Source of the DNA: Vitis vinifera
Lineage: Eukaryota > Streptophyta > Magnoliopsida > Vitales > Vitaceae
Direction: 5' to 3'
NCBI RefSeq assembly: GCF_030704535.1
Contig: NC_012119.1
Coordinates: 610,001 to 674,000, forward strand
DNA length: 64,000 nt
Positions 9,110 through 17,100 of this stretch are shown here, one piece after another; the first letter of the stretch is position 1; the number at the start of each line of letters is the position of its first letter. The notes under the pieces were generated by a model. That model was not told the DNA's origin. It made no database searches and saw only the letters and a program-made list of their open reading frames with translations. A program made the translations under genes and the position numbers.

Positions 9110-12028
9110 AGTAGGGATATTATAACACATAAAGAAAATAATTCGAAATCTTTCATCACTTCGCGCATACACCGAGAACACGGCATAGCCGCACCCCTTA
9201 TAAATAACAAGGCCATTGCTTGGCTGGTTTCTTAAGTTAATTGGGGTCAATTGCAGGTGTGAAGCAAGAAGGAAGAGAGAGGCCTGTCCACAAGCTTGAT
9301 GTTCAAAAGCCCAGGATCAGAGTCCTTCGCCCTAGAACTTGTAACTCTATTTTCATTGGTCGCTCCTTGATTAGAGCATGGCAATTCGATTAAGATTTGG
9401 CAATCAATTAAGAAGGAGCTACCCGAGCTCAAGAGGCAGCTTTTAGTCTCTCCCCCGGGTTCTGAGAAGAGCTGGTTTATGGGGCACCGGGCTAGCTCGC
9501 AAAGAGAAGTTGAATCATAAAGATCGAGACTGCACTGACTGGGCTGACCTTTTAGGTCAATAGGGGTAGTTCATGCGCTTGATTTTTCAGTCTAAGATCG
9601 AAGTCCTTCGCTCTGGAAACGGTTCGAACTTTACTAGGATATGGGGCGCAACAACTGAACTATTTGATTAAGACTTTACCCTTCAATTGAGTATAAGTCA
9701 GCAAGCAGCTTCCCCTCGGTCGGTTGAACCAGCAGCTTCCCCATCACCTCCTCCAGGTCAGGATGGCACCTCTTGCAAGATTCGTATTCTTCCCAGCCTC
9801 TCGGATAAAAACCTGATCGAAGATCAGAAGTGGTCGTAGAGAGGGCTGATCGAAGATCAGAAGTGGTCGTAGATCAGCTGGGATCCCTTAGGATAGAGAC
9901 GGAAGGTATTAAGAAATTGAATCAGGTCTTTGACGATCCAGTATTAGCTAGCAAGTGTATGGACTCATACTTTGATGACTCCCTAGTGTCCAGGGAAGCG
10001 TTAGCTTCACCCTTGGAACGTATCATCTACTCTCTCTAGCTCTCGACTTGACTAGAACATTTCTTTAGCTCTTTCGTGGGTCGGGCATCAAGAACCGGAA
10101 TTGATATCACATATGCCCTTCTCTTTGGTCCATAGCTAGCAACTCACCGTACCAAGCGCGGCAGCCTCACCCCCTCGGGAACGGAATCCTACCCTTTTGA
10201 TATGTCAGCCAAACAGCCCAGATGGGACGAGACTAGTCCGGTCAACAGATACTAGATGATACCTCGTATTCAGTACTCTCAGTACTCCCAGACCAGGGCT
10301 AGTCACTTTTGATCCCCATAAGTACGACAATCTCTCCTTCACTCGGCAGGGCACGGGCATCAGCCTTAATAAAGTACGTTTCCGTTTTCACGAGCAGAAA
10401 TACGATTGATTGAAGCAGGCAACGAAGGGGACGAAGTAGCAGCAGCTTTATACGATATTGGGCAGATTGCCAAGACCCCTTTTATAACGTAGTTGGGGAT
10501 TCGGCCTGGTTCCATAGAGGGAAGAATGGCAGGGGCCCTGTCGTTCGAAGGGGACTGAGAGTGCACTTTGCGAAGCTTCTTTTAGATAAAAAAGAAGCGG
10601 GATTGTGGAGCTGTGAAGCGGCAAAGCCGACTATAGATACACCCCACTTGCGCTTTTAGCTTAGGTTTCTTAGTTAGGAACTTGCCTTTTAGTTAGGACT
10701 TGTCCTATTTGGTTTGGTAAAGGGTCAACCGGCCCAGGAGACACAAGTGGAAGCTGGCTTGGTGCCCTATTCGGTTAAAGGTTTCATACTATCAAACGTA
10801 CCCGACTTTCTATCAAACAGCTTTTTGCTCTATGTTTCTAAATACGGAGAATGCCCTTCTTTCTTGTCAAAATTTCATGTTAGTATCCTGCGTGCTCGTG
10901 GTTGCTCTATGTGTTTCTAACTGCTGTGTAGTAGGGACCTGAATCCGCGACCTCATGGAGGTGCTTTTCCTAATAAGCTAAACGTGCCCCTGCTATACCT
11001 CTGAAGTGCAATTATAAAGTAAATAGCCAGAGTAAGCCCTAAACGGCCTTATTTTCCAACCACAAAAAACTAGATTTTTATACGGAAATGTCTTTCGAGC
11101 TGGGATATCCTTATGCAAGGTTCACTTTCCTGGTCAGAAAGGGGACAAGAACTAGCGACTGAACGAACGAGGGAAACGGAGTTCACAACGGAAGAGTGAT
11201 GGCATGCCATGCCGGACAGGTGAGCAAAAATAGATGATAAGTACTAAAACAACTGGGAACCCCTATCTCCAACCGATGGAAGAGGTTAAGGATTTGGTGG
11301 AAGAGGGGCAGCAGCCCAAAGGCAAGAGACGGCATAGCTCGAGTAGAGCTAATAGTTCCTGAACTGCCTCATTATTAATCCTAGCCGGGTTAGAGCCATA
11401 CATAGAGAAAGTTCCATTTTGATATCGAGAGTTACCTTCTCACTAAAACTATGAATCACAGGAATAAAAACCTAGTAGATTTCAAACCGCATTTCCGGGG
11501 TGAAGGACTTCGACCTGAGACTTACTTAAATACCAAGCTTGTGAACTGGCCCCGCCCTATCAGAGGTTGAGTTGGAGATCGACGACCATAATATATTCTA
11601 AAAAAAAAGGCTGGCGGCGAATTGTTGAGCCCTTGTAATTGAAGACCGGCCAAACTAAAGAGAGGCCGAAGAAGAGAGGGACTTTACTCTCTACAGAGTG
11701 GGATGGGAGGGCTCCATATGCCTTTTGAAAGATTCTTGCTTTGTATTTGAAGTTCCGGGATCCGGCACCATTGTCGCTGAAGGACAAGAAATATTGGACC
11801 TTGGATGGACATATAAGAGTTCCGAATCGAATCGCTTTAGAAAGAAGATCTTTTTTTTGTCTCTAGCTTCGCTTTTGAATGTGCTATGAGATTACGTTCC
11901 CTAGGCTGATCCATATGAGAGAACTAATCCAGCAGCGATGAGTTTGAATGAAGGCCATTGACTACCTCAGACCCGCTCCCCTTTTCCAATTGGGCTTCAT
12001 GGCACTCCCCCCTATAGGAGAAGAAGAT
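9110..12028. other. Spacer without a recognised gene
   Basis: It contains a 28-bp tandem pair (9813-9840 and 9846-9873) built from the dispersed motif. Two loosely similar segments near 9300-9400 and 9570-9690 share phrases such as GAGTCCTTCGC/GAAGTCCTTCGC. A tRNA-like decayed sequence lies at about 10920-10995. ORFs at 10714-10920 and 11698-11889 have no family signal. Confidence 0.4.
9813..9873. repeat. 28-bp tandem duplication carrying the dispersed motif
   Basis: The 28-base unit CTGATCGAAGATCAGAAGTG plus GTCGTAGA occurs at 9813-9840 and again at 9846-9873, separated by 5 bases. It combines a GATCGAAGATC palindrome-like core with the TGGTCGTAGA end of the genome-wide dispersed motif. Confidence 0.8.
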
Positions 12029-12079
12029 CAGACGAGCAGACGAAAAGATGCAGACGACGTTTTCTCGTCTTCTCGTCTG
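12029..12079 (-). terminator. Stem-loop downstream of nad6 (possible RNA-stabilising or processing structure)
   Basis: Arm 12029-12043 (CAGACGAGCAGACGA) pairs with 12065-12079 (TCGTCTTCTCGTCTG) at 14 of 15 positions around a 21-base loop. On the nad6 strand it lies about 20 bases beyond the t-element. A related hairpin stands alone at 8450-8490. It need not act as a transcription terminator, because plant mitochondrial 3' ends mostly arise by processing. Confidence 0.6.
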
Positions 12080-12098
12080 CCTCTATAACTTGAGCTAT

Positions 12099-12152
12099 CT
12101 CACGAATTGGATTCGAACCAATCAAGCTACTTGCCCTTTAGTAGATCGTGAG
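12099..12152 (-). promoter_or_regulatory. t-element (tRNA-like processing signal) overlapping the nad6 stop codon
   Basis: On the nad6 strand a perfect 7-bp acceptor stem forms between CTCACGA (12152-12146) and TCGTGAG (12105-12099), followed by a discriminator-like A. A T arm ATTGG-TTCGAAT-CCAAT (12122-12106) abuts the acceptor stem exactly as in a tRNA. A D-like arm CTACT/AGTAG (12144-12140 with 12131-12127, 8-base loop) precedes it, and four bases replace the anticodon arm. The nad6 stop TAA (12140-12138) straddles the D-like stem and loop. Family knowledge: t-elements direct RNase P/RNase Z cleavage at plant mitochondrial mRNA ends, and nad6 mRNAs lacking a stop codon have been described in angiosperms. 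Confidence 0.85.
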
Positions 12153-12755
12153 TGGGTCGGTCGTCCTCCTCATTATAGTCCTCCTAGAATCAATAGCATT
12201 TCGTCGGAATACATCCTGTCTTTTCACCTTAGTAGTCCTATGCATAGTCAGTACTATAGCCCCAATCATGGCTACTAATAAAATAGGACTAGGAACCAAA
12301 AACCAGACGGAATAGTAGGTATAAAGTAAATTGCCCAATGTTTCCAAATTAGTCCAACTTCGTACCTTTTCGGCATAAACCGTATATCTCAGAGAGGTCG
12401 TCTTTCTTTGGGTTGGTAGTAATGGAATGGTTTCATTATCTAAAATGAAGAACATTTCCCACCAAAGGATCAGTCCAATAATACCACTCACTGGTAAATA
12501 GCGCAATACTTCTTCGTGAGTCTCCGCTATTTGAATATGGAACATCATAACAACGAATAGGAATGAAACGGCTATAGCTCCTATATGAACTACTGGGAAG
12601 ATCATAGCGGAGAAGTCGAGACCTAACAAAAGAAGTAAACCTGAAGTGTTGCGAAAGACTGGGATGGGAAACAAAACGGAATGTACCGGATTTTTAGCAC
12701 GTGCAACCATCAAACCAGAGACCAAAGCAGGGCTCGACGAAACAGAAAGTATCAT
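12138..12755 (-). CDS. nad6: nad6 (NADH dehydrogenase subunit 6)
   Basis: This is a membrane subunit of complex I, 205 residues, the usual angiosperm length. It begins MILSVSSSPALVSG and ends RRTTDPLTIY. The conserved TM3 region that forms the pi-bulge segment reads HIGAIAVSFLFVVMM (residues 57-71). Several Ser/Pro codons fall where the family has Leu/Phe after C-to-U editing: S6, S49, S64, S149 and P157. An upstream ATG in frame (12809) would add 18 residues that are not part of the family, so ATG 12755 is chosen. rps4 lies upstream on the same strand, about 630 bases away. The last four codons and the stop lie within a t-element, so the processed mRNA may lack a stop codon. Confidence 0.95.
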   Translation of the reverse strand: MILSVSSSPALVSGLMVARAKNPVHSVLFPIPVFRNTSGLLLLLGLDFSAMIFPVVHIGAIAVSFLFVVMMFHIQIAETHEEVLRYLPVSGIIGLILWWEMFFILDNETIPLLPTQRKTTSLRYTVYAEKVRSWTNLETLGNLLYTYYSVWFLVPSPILLVAMIGAIVLTMHRTTKVKRQDVFRRNAIDSRRTIMRRTTDPLTIY

Positions 12756-13389
12756 GGTACGTCGTCCTTCCCTGAAATGGAACTTTAATGCTGGAGCAAG
12801 AACTCGCATGAAAGTCGATCTATTACGACCAGCGCGGTTGTTCGGATTTCATTTTCTTCTTCCAAGCCAAGCCCTTCTTAGAAAGCACTCACTGAGTTAC
12901 TTAATGCAGAAAATATCTCTCTCGACGCCGAGAATTTTTTATGTGTCCAGGTCGATCAGAGGTTCGGCTTGCTTCTCCCCCACCTTTTAGCGTTCTGGGC
13001 CCCTGAAAAAATAAAGAAACCCGAAAAAAAAAAGAAAGAAGAGAAATTGGGCCATGTTTCCCGAGAGAGGCCGCCTTCTCTCAGGCCAGCAGTCTTCTAC
13101 TTCTAGTCGACTGCTCTATGACGGGCTTCCCTCTTTCCTGGGCTCTGCTTGCTCGTCTACGCTCCGACCCTAATTGAAAAACGATGTTTCCTTGCAGATT
13201 TAAAACTTGTCGTCAAGGCAATCAATCGAAAAAAAAAATTGAAATAGTGAATTCAAGATCTAGATGGATCCCTATCTTTATCTCTATTCACGGAGATACC
13301 TATCTATATGGAGAGAAATCTATCTATGAATCGATCTAGACTATCCTCTATCCGGATAGATATGTCCCTATGAGCGACTACGTCGATCT
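12756..13389. other. Spacer between rps4 and nad6
   Basis: About 630 bases without a gene. At 13196-13214 the plus strand repeats, in inverted orientation, 19 bases of the rps4 5' coding region (AGATTTAAAACTTGTCGTC). The rest holds A-rich runs (13010-13045) and ATCTAT-rich low-complexity sequence (13255-13365) with short self-complementary pieces. Confidence 0.6.
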
Positions 13390-14478
13390 TTATATGTTTT
13401 GGCCACGTCCGTTTCCGCTCCGAAGAGGAAGGTTTGGATCTTTCAATCTTATGTCGTGAGGGATGTGACCTATGTTAGGTCCATAAGATACCACAGCTTT
13501 TGGTGTTCTATGATTCACCTCCGAATAATGAGTAGGTAGTTCGATCCTTTTGATTCTTCTCTTCATAGTAAACTGATGGGGGGATGCGGAGCAATAGGTC
13601 GAATTACTATATAAAGAAGAGTTGTAAACTATAGGACTTCTTGTTCGAGTAGGAAGATTTCGGTTTTTCTCGTTCCTTCTCTTCGATAAGAATAGGGATT
13701 TGAAATGATACAAATTCCTCTTCATTCTGTTGTGCTCCGCGAAGGAACTGCCTAAGCATACTTTTTCGGATCCAAACTTCTTTGTTCTTTCTAAGTCTTC
13801 TTCTTGCATAGAAGAACGCAACTGTTGCAAAAACCGGGATTTTAGTAGTAGGCGGCATCCCCTCTTAGTTTTGAGTAGGTGGAACCATTCTGTTTTGGTT
13901 CTTCTCCACATTCTTACCGGGTGATCCAGGAATTTGCCTATGATTTTTTCAACTGATATTTCGATATAGAAAGATCTCCTTATTTCTTCACCGCGGATTC
14001 TCGCGTCATTTTCTTGAAAAGATATTATATCACCGTGGGACACTTTCAAATGAGTAATGCTTACCATTCTATTATTCACACAAACCCTTCGATGACTTAT
14101 CGGCTGCCTTGCTTGAGGAATAGTTTCACAAAAATGGAGACGAACCGGAATAACGTCCGATCTTGTTTCTAGATTGAGTGGAAAAAGGATATATGAATTT
14201 CGTTCTGTTCCTCTGTGCATCTCTGTGATGGGTAAATCCCCATGAAAAAGGGGCAACTTTCGTGTAGTTTGTGATTGGATGTAACTGTTAAGATTGTCTC
14301 TCGGATAAATCTTTCTCTTAATAGATCTCTTCTTGTTTCTCAATCGTCGGAGAATGCGGCGTTGTATTATTGTAAGTTCTCTGTTCCGAACATTTCCTGG
14401 AAGTAGACGACAAGTTTTAAATCTTAATGCAGGCAAGGTTGGTCGTAGATCAGGTTGAATCAGTCTTTTTCGCCACAT
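13390..14478 (-). CDS. rps4: rps4 (mitochondrial ribosomal protein S4)
   Basis: This is a small-subunit ribosomal protein that binds 16S-type rRNA. The 362-residue product has the plant mitochondrial S4 layout: basic N-terminus (LRFKTCRLLPGNVRNRELT), S4 RNA-binding domain at about residues 109-155 (VIPVRLHFCETIPQARQPIS), a long Arg/Lys-rich insertion, and the terminal signature RSGNGRGQNI. ATG 14478 (MWRKRLIQ) is taken as the start. The frame stays open 72 bases upstream to 14550, but that extension encodes a tRNA-like T arm and part of a 156-bp repeat, not S4 sequence. Codons 10-14 (DLRPT) are written GATCTACGACCAACC, identical to a motif dispersed through the spacers. nad6 follows on the same strand. 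Confidence 0.92.
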   Translation of the reverse strand: MWRKRLIQPDLRPTLPALRFKTCRLLPGNVRNRELTIIQRRILRRLRNKKRSIKRKIYPRDNLNSYIQSQTTRKLPLFHGDLPITEMHRGTERNSYILFPLNLETRSDVIPVRLHFCETIPQARQPISHRRVCVNNRMVSITHLKVSHGDIISFQENDARIRGEEIRRSFYIEISVEKIIGKFLDHPVRMWRRTKTEWFHLLKTKRGCRLLLKSRFLQQLRSSMQEEDLERTKKFGSEKVCLGSSFAEHNRMKRNLYHFKSLFLSKRRNEKNRNLPTRTRSPIVYNSSLYSNSTYCSASPHQFTMKRRIKRIELPTHYSEVNHRTPKAVVSYGPNIGHIPHDIRLKDPNLPLRSGNGRGQNI

Positions 14479-14483
14479 CGCGT

Positions 14484-14504
14484 ATAAGGGGAATCGAACC
14501 CCCT
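14484..14504 (-). other. T-arm-like sequence in the rps4 leader
   Basis: On the rps4 strand, GGGGGTTCGATTCCCCT folds like a tRNA T arm and is followed by TATACGCG, just before the rps4 ATG. No matching 5' acceptor strand is found upstream, where the sequence runs into the end of a 156-bp repeat. It may be the 3' remnant of a tRNA or t-element. Confidence 0.4.
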
Positions 14505-14544
14505 CTGCTGCTGGCGGGCGGATGGAGAATGTCCTACTTCGATC

Positions 14545-14700
14545 CAGCAACTTGACTTGTTAGGTTTTGGCTTGCCCCTTTCAACTTTTTAGTAAGATAG
14601 CCCTCTGAAGATCTACGAGCAACCTGATTTACAATCAGCCTGCTTAAGCCTAAGATTGTAGGGGAGCACCCTGATTTACAATCAGCCTGATCTACGAGCA
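14545..14700. repeat. 156-bp direct repeat, copy 1
   Basis: Identical over its full length to 15565-15720, exactly 1020 bases downstream, and in the same orientation. It contains a sub-repeat (GATTTACAATCAGCCTG twice) and GATCTACGAGCA variants of the dispersed motif. The left edge lies a few bases inside the longest open rps4 frame. Confidence 0.95.
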
Positions 14701-15564
14701 CTTCTGATCAAAGATCAGCCTGATCGTAGACCACCCTTCGCCTTTGAATAATAATAAGGGCGTTAAGCCAAAGCTCCTTCCTTCAGCCGGTGCGCAGGAG
14801 TGCACTTCCGTTTTCCCCTTACTAGTAAAGGGGGTGTAATGAATAGAAATCTCCCGCCAGCAGTCTTCTCTTCCTATCACTTCACTTCGTTCGAGAGATC
14901 TGATCTCCATCGGACCTCACCGGGCCGGGCGAAGGGGAAGGAAGGGATGGGTGGTCCGGGAACAGCAACGGGAGAGGGCTCGTAGCCCCCCCTCTCCCTC
15001 TTCCCCACACCTATTTGTTCCCCGGGCCCCGGAGAGATGCGGAACTCTTTTTTCTTTTTCTTAAAAAAGATGAATAGATAGGGCCATGATACATTCCGGA
15101 ATATTGTAAAGGTAAATAGACTCTTTTCGCCCTCTTTTCGATGCGGACCTATGTGAATGTTTTGGAATGGGGATGTTCGCCTTTTGTAACAAGTAGACCC
15201 ACGATACGGACTAATAGATGTTTCTACTCTTACCCGTAAGTAAGATCTATTCATAGTTGGTCAGTCCCCCACGGCACGGCTTCTCGCTTTTCATGAATGT
15301 GTCTCCCCCTCTGCTTATGTGAGTTTGACCCGCCTTTGACTCTGCTTGCTTCTGACTCCCTATGAGCCGTTTTACGACCTGACTTTTTCGGAGGGTCGGC
15401 GGGACATGGGAGCCTCAGCTCATGCATCGGTTTACCGAAATCACCTCCGCTATCCCACTTCCTTCTATTCAAAAGGCGAGCAGCCCTTAAACAAAAAGGC
15501 CCTAAGAGGGCTCTTCTTTATATATTACATAAGCCCTAAAGTAGGTAACCCCGAAAGCCGAACT
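14701..15564. other. Unique segment between the two 156-bp repeats
   Basis: No known gene. A minus-strand ORF at 14877-15254 (125 residues) starts NRSYLRVRVETSISPYRG, which looks protein-like and basic, but I cannot assign a family. Recombination between the flanking repeats would excise this segment plus one repeat as a 1020-bp circle. Confidence 0.4.
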
Positions 15565-15720
15565 CAGCAACTTGACTTGTTAGGTTTTGGCTTGCCCCTT
15601 TCAACTTTTTAGTAAGATAGCCCTCTGAAGATCTACGAGCAACCTGATTTACAATCAGCCTGCTTAAGCCTAAGATTGTAGGGGAGCACCCTGATTTACA
15701 ATCAGCCTGATCTACGAGCA
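15565..15720. repeat. 156-bp direct repeat, copy 2
   Basis: Perfect copy of 14545-14700. The sequences diverge at the first base outside each edge. Perfect identity implies recent duplication or continuing gene conversion between the copies. Confidence 0.95.
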
Positions 15721-16230
15721 ACCTTTCTATGTTATTAGTAAAGCGCTAACGCCCTATCTATAGTAAGGGGCCTTTTCAATAAGGCTCGCGTAGGGGCCTT
15801 TTTTGGCTCCCTTCGCTCCACTAGCCTTGATTGGCGGATGGAAGTACCAAGGTGCGTCTGGTGGTATCGTATATAAGATCACTGCTGCATTTAGGAGTGA
15901 TCTGTTCATCTAACTATCAATTTCATAATTAAATAAAAGAAAGGTTGGGAAGTAAGACGTCCGGTTCACCAGGTTCTACCACTGCAGGGCCCAGTTGCCA
16001 TTCTCCCTTTACTAAAGTCGTCCAAGGGACAGGATCCCAGGCTTTTGAAATGCGGATTTGGTCTATCTTTAAGAAGCGGTGGTCATACTAAAGTTTGGCT
16101 CCGCATGGGGTGTCGCGGAAGCCCCACTCTCCACCTTAACAGGGGCCGACGGTCGAATAGATCGTTAGGAGAGGTTGTCATCATGACCGCTGAGGTTGTG
16201 GTGATGGAAGCTGATTCTTAACTGCTGAAC
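15721..16230. other. Spacer
   Basis: No gene recognised. It is the upstream flank of the hypothetical ORF at 16231, and I see no promoter consensus with confidence. Confidence 0.4.
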
Positions 16231-16599
16231 ATGCAAAAGTTATTTCGATCGCTTCTTAGGATAGCACTTATTTTGAAACAACAAATTCGAGTTCCTGGAT
16301 CGTGTAAAATAAGAGTAGTACCAAAGGCAGCGATTATTAACTTTCTTCTTCGATCTATCGTTTTGGTCGCTCCTATTTGTTTCGTACGATCAGAAGGAAG
16401 CGCTATAATGACCACAGGTCAAAATCTCGTGCTTTGTGCAATACTGATTTTTGGCTGGATCTTTGTATTTCGTTTTTTGTGTATTCGTTTGATACGAGCT
16501 TTCTACTTTTTTAAAAAAATTTGTTGTTCTATTTATATTTATATATATATAAATATATTTTTTGCTATCATCTACGCATATACCTTGTTTCTTGGTTAG
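16231..16599 (+). CDS. Hypothetical membrane-rich ORF (122 residues)
   Basis: It starts MQKLFRSLLRIALILKQQIR, a basic amphipathic N-terminus, and has three hydrophobic segments: residues about 38-52 (LLRSIVLVAPICFV), 66-88 (LVLCAILIFGWIFVFRFLC) and 96-121, the last encoded by a TATA-rich run. The middle part has normal-looking codon use; the C-terminal AT-rich part may be spurious. It lies 12 bases before the next ORF on the same strand. Short hydrophobic ORFs of this kind are typical of lineage-specific plant mitochondrial chimaeras. Function unknown. Confidence 0.4.
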   Translation: MQKLFRSLLRIALILKQQIRVPGSCKIRVVPKAAIINFLLRSIVLVAPICFVRSEGSAIMTTGQNLVLCAILIFGWIFVFRFLCIRLIRAFYFFKKICCSIYIYIYINIFFAIIYAYTLFLG

Positions 16600-16611
16600 G
16601 TCTCTGCCTTA

Positions 16612-17100
16612 GTGGGATTCTATCTACTTTTTTTTTTTAATGTGTCGGATGGGGAAATAATTCCCTATTCCAGCCCAGCAAACTCCTCATCGGAAGATTC
16701 ATTCGGGCTCCAGGTCCTGTCGGAGCCTTGGCCCTTTACTCACAATATAGCGTTAGAGTCCTCCATGAGAAATAGGATTTTGACAATGGAAAATACGAAT
16801 TGCATTTTTCTCCTTGATAAGGATAGGGGGGAATATTGGGCAGAAGTCAAAAATGCACTCGACAATTGTTCCTCTCAAAAGGAATATAACCGATTACTGG
16901 AATTCGAGAATAGGGATCTCCAGATCCGGGAGCTGAAACATGAATGTTATTCCATTTTTCAACAAATGCTTACAGATCATCCCGCCTTGGCCGAAAATGC
17001 CGCCTACACCCCCAACGAAGCCTTTATCGACTTTTTAAATGAGAAACGAAATGAACTTGACCAAAAAGGAGGAAATATATTAGTGAAGGACCAGAGATAA
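16612..17100 (+). CDS. Hypothetical soluble ORF (162 codons from GTG; 111 from the first ATG)
   Basis: The frame opens at a GTG (16612); the first ATG is residue 52 (MRNRILTMENTNCIFLLDKD). The product is hydrophilic with probable helices: EYWAEVKNALDNCSSQKEYN, LLEFENRDLQIRELKHECYS, then HPALAENAAYTPNEAFIDFL. The even composition and helix periodicity suggest a real protein. I have the impression of similar C-terminal domains in hypothetical ORFs of other plant mitochondrial genomes, including chimaeric ones, but cannot name a family with certainty. It follows the membrane-rich ORF on the same strand. Confidence 0.45.
   Translation: MGFYLLFFFNVSDGEIIPYSSPANSSSEDSFGLQVLSEPWPFTHNIALESSMRNRILTMENTNCIFLLDKDRGEYWAEVKNALDNCSSQKEYNRLLEFENRDLQIRELKHECYSIFQQMLTDHPALAENAAYTPNEAFIDFLNEKRNELDQKGGNILVKDQR

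Noticed and set aside
10920-10995. tRNA-like sequence on the minus strand with a D-stem-like GCTT/AAGC and a CAT triplet
   Set aside because: The acceptor and T stems do not pair and the anticodon stem has only about three pairs; at best a decayed tRNA.
12756-12809. Upstream in-frame ATG of nad6
   Set aside because: The 18 added residues are not part of ND6; MILSV is the conserved start.
13607-13924. ORFs in other frames across rps4
   Set aside because: Shadows of the rps4 coding sequence with no family signal.
14479-14550. Longer rps4 start at 14550 (24 extra residues)
   Set aside because: The extension encodes tRNA-like and repeat sequence, not S4; ATG 14478 fits the family start.
15976-16150. 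Possible group II intron domain V near 16100
   Set aside because: The GGCTCCGCATGGGGT stretch does not form the conserved domain V helix with an AGC triad.
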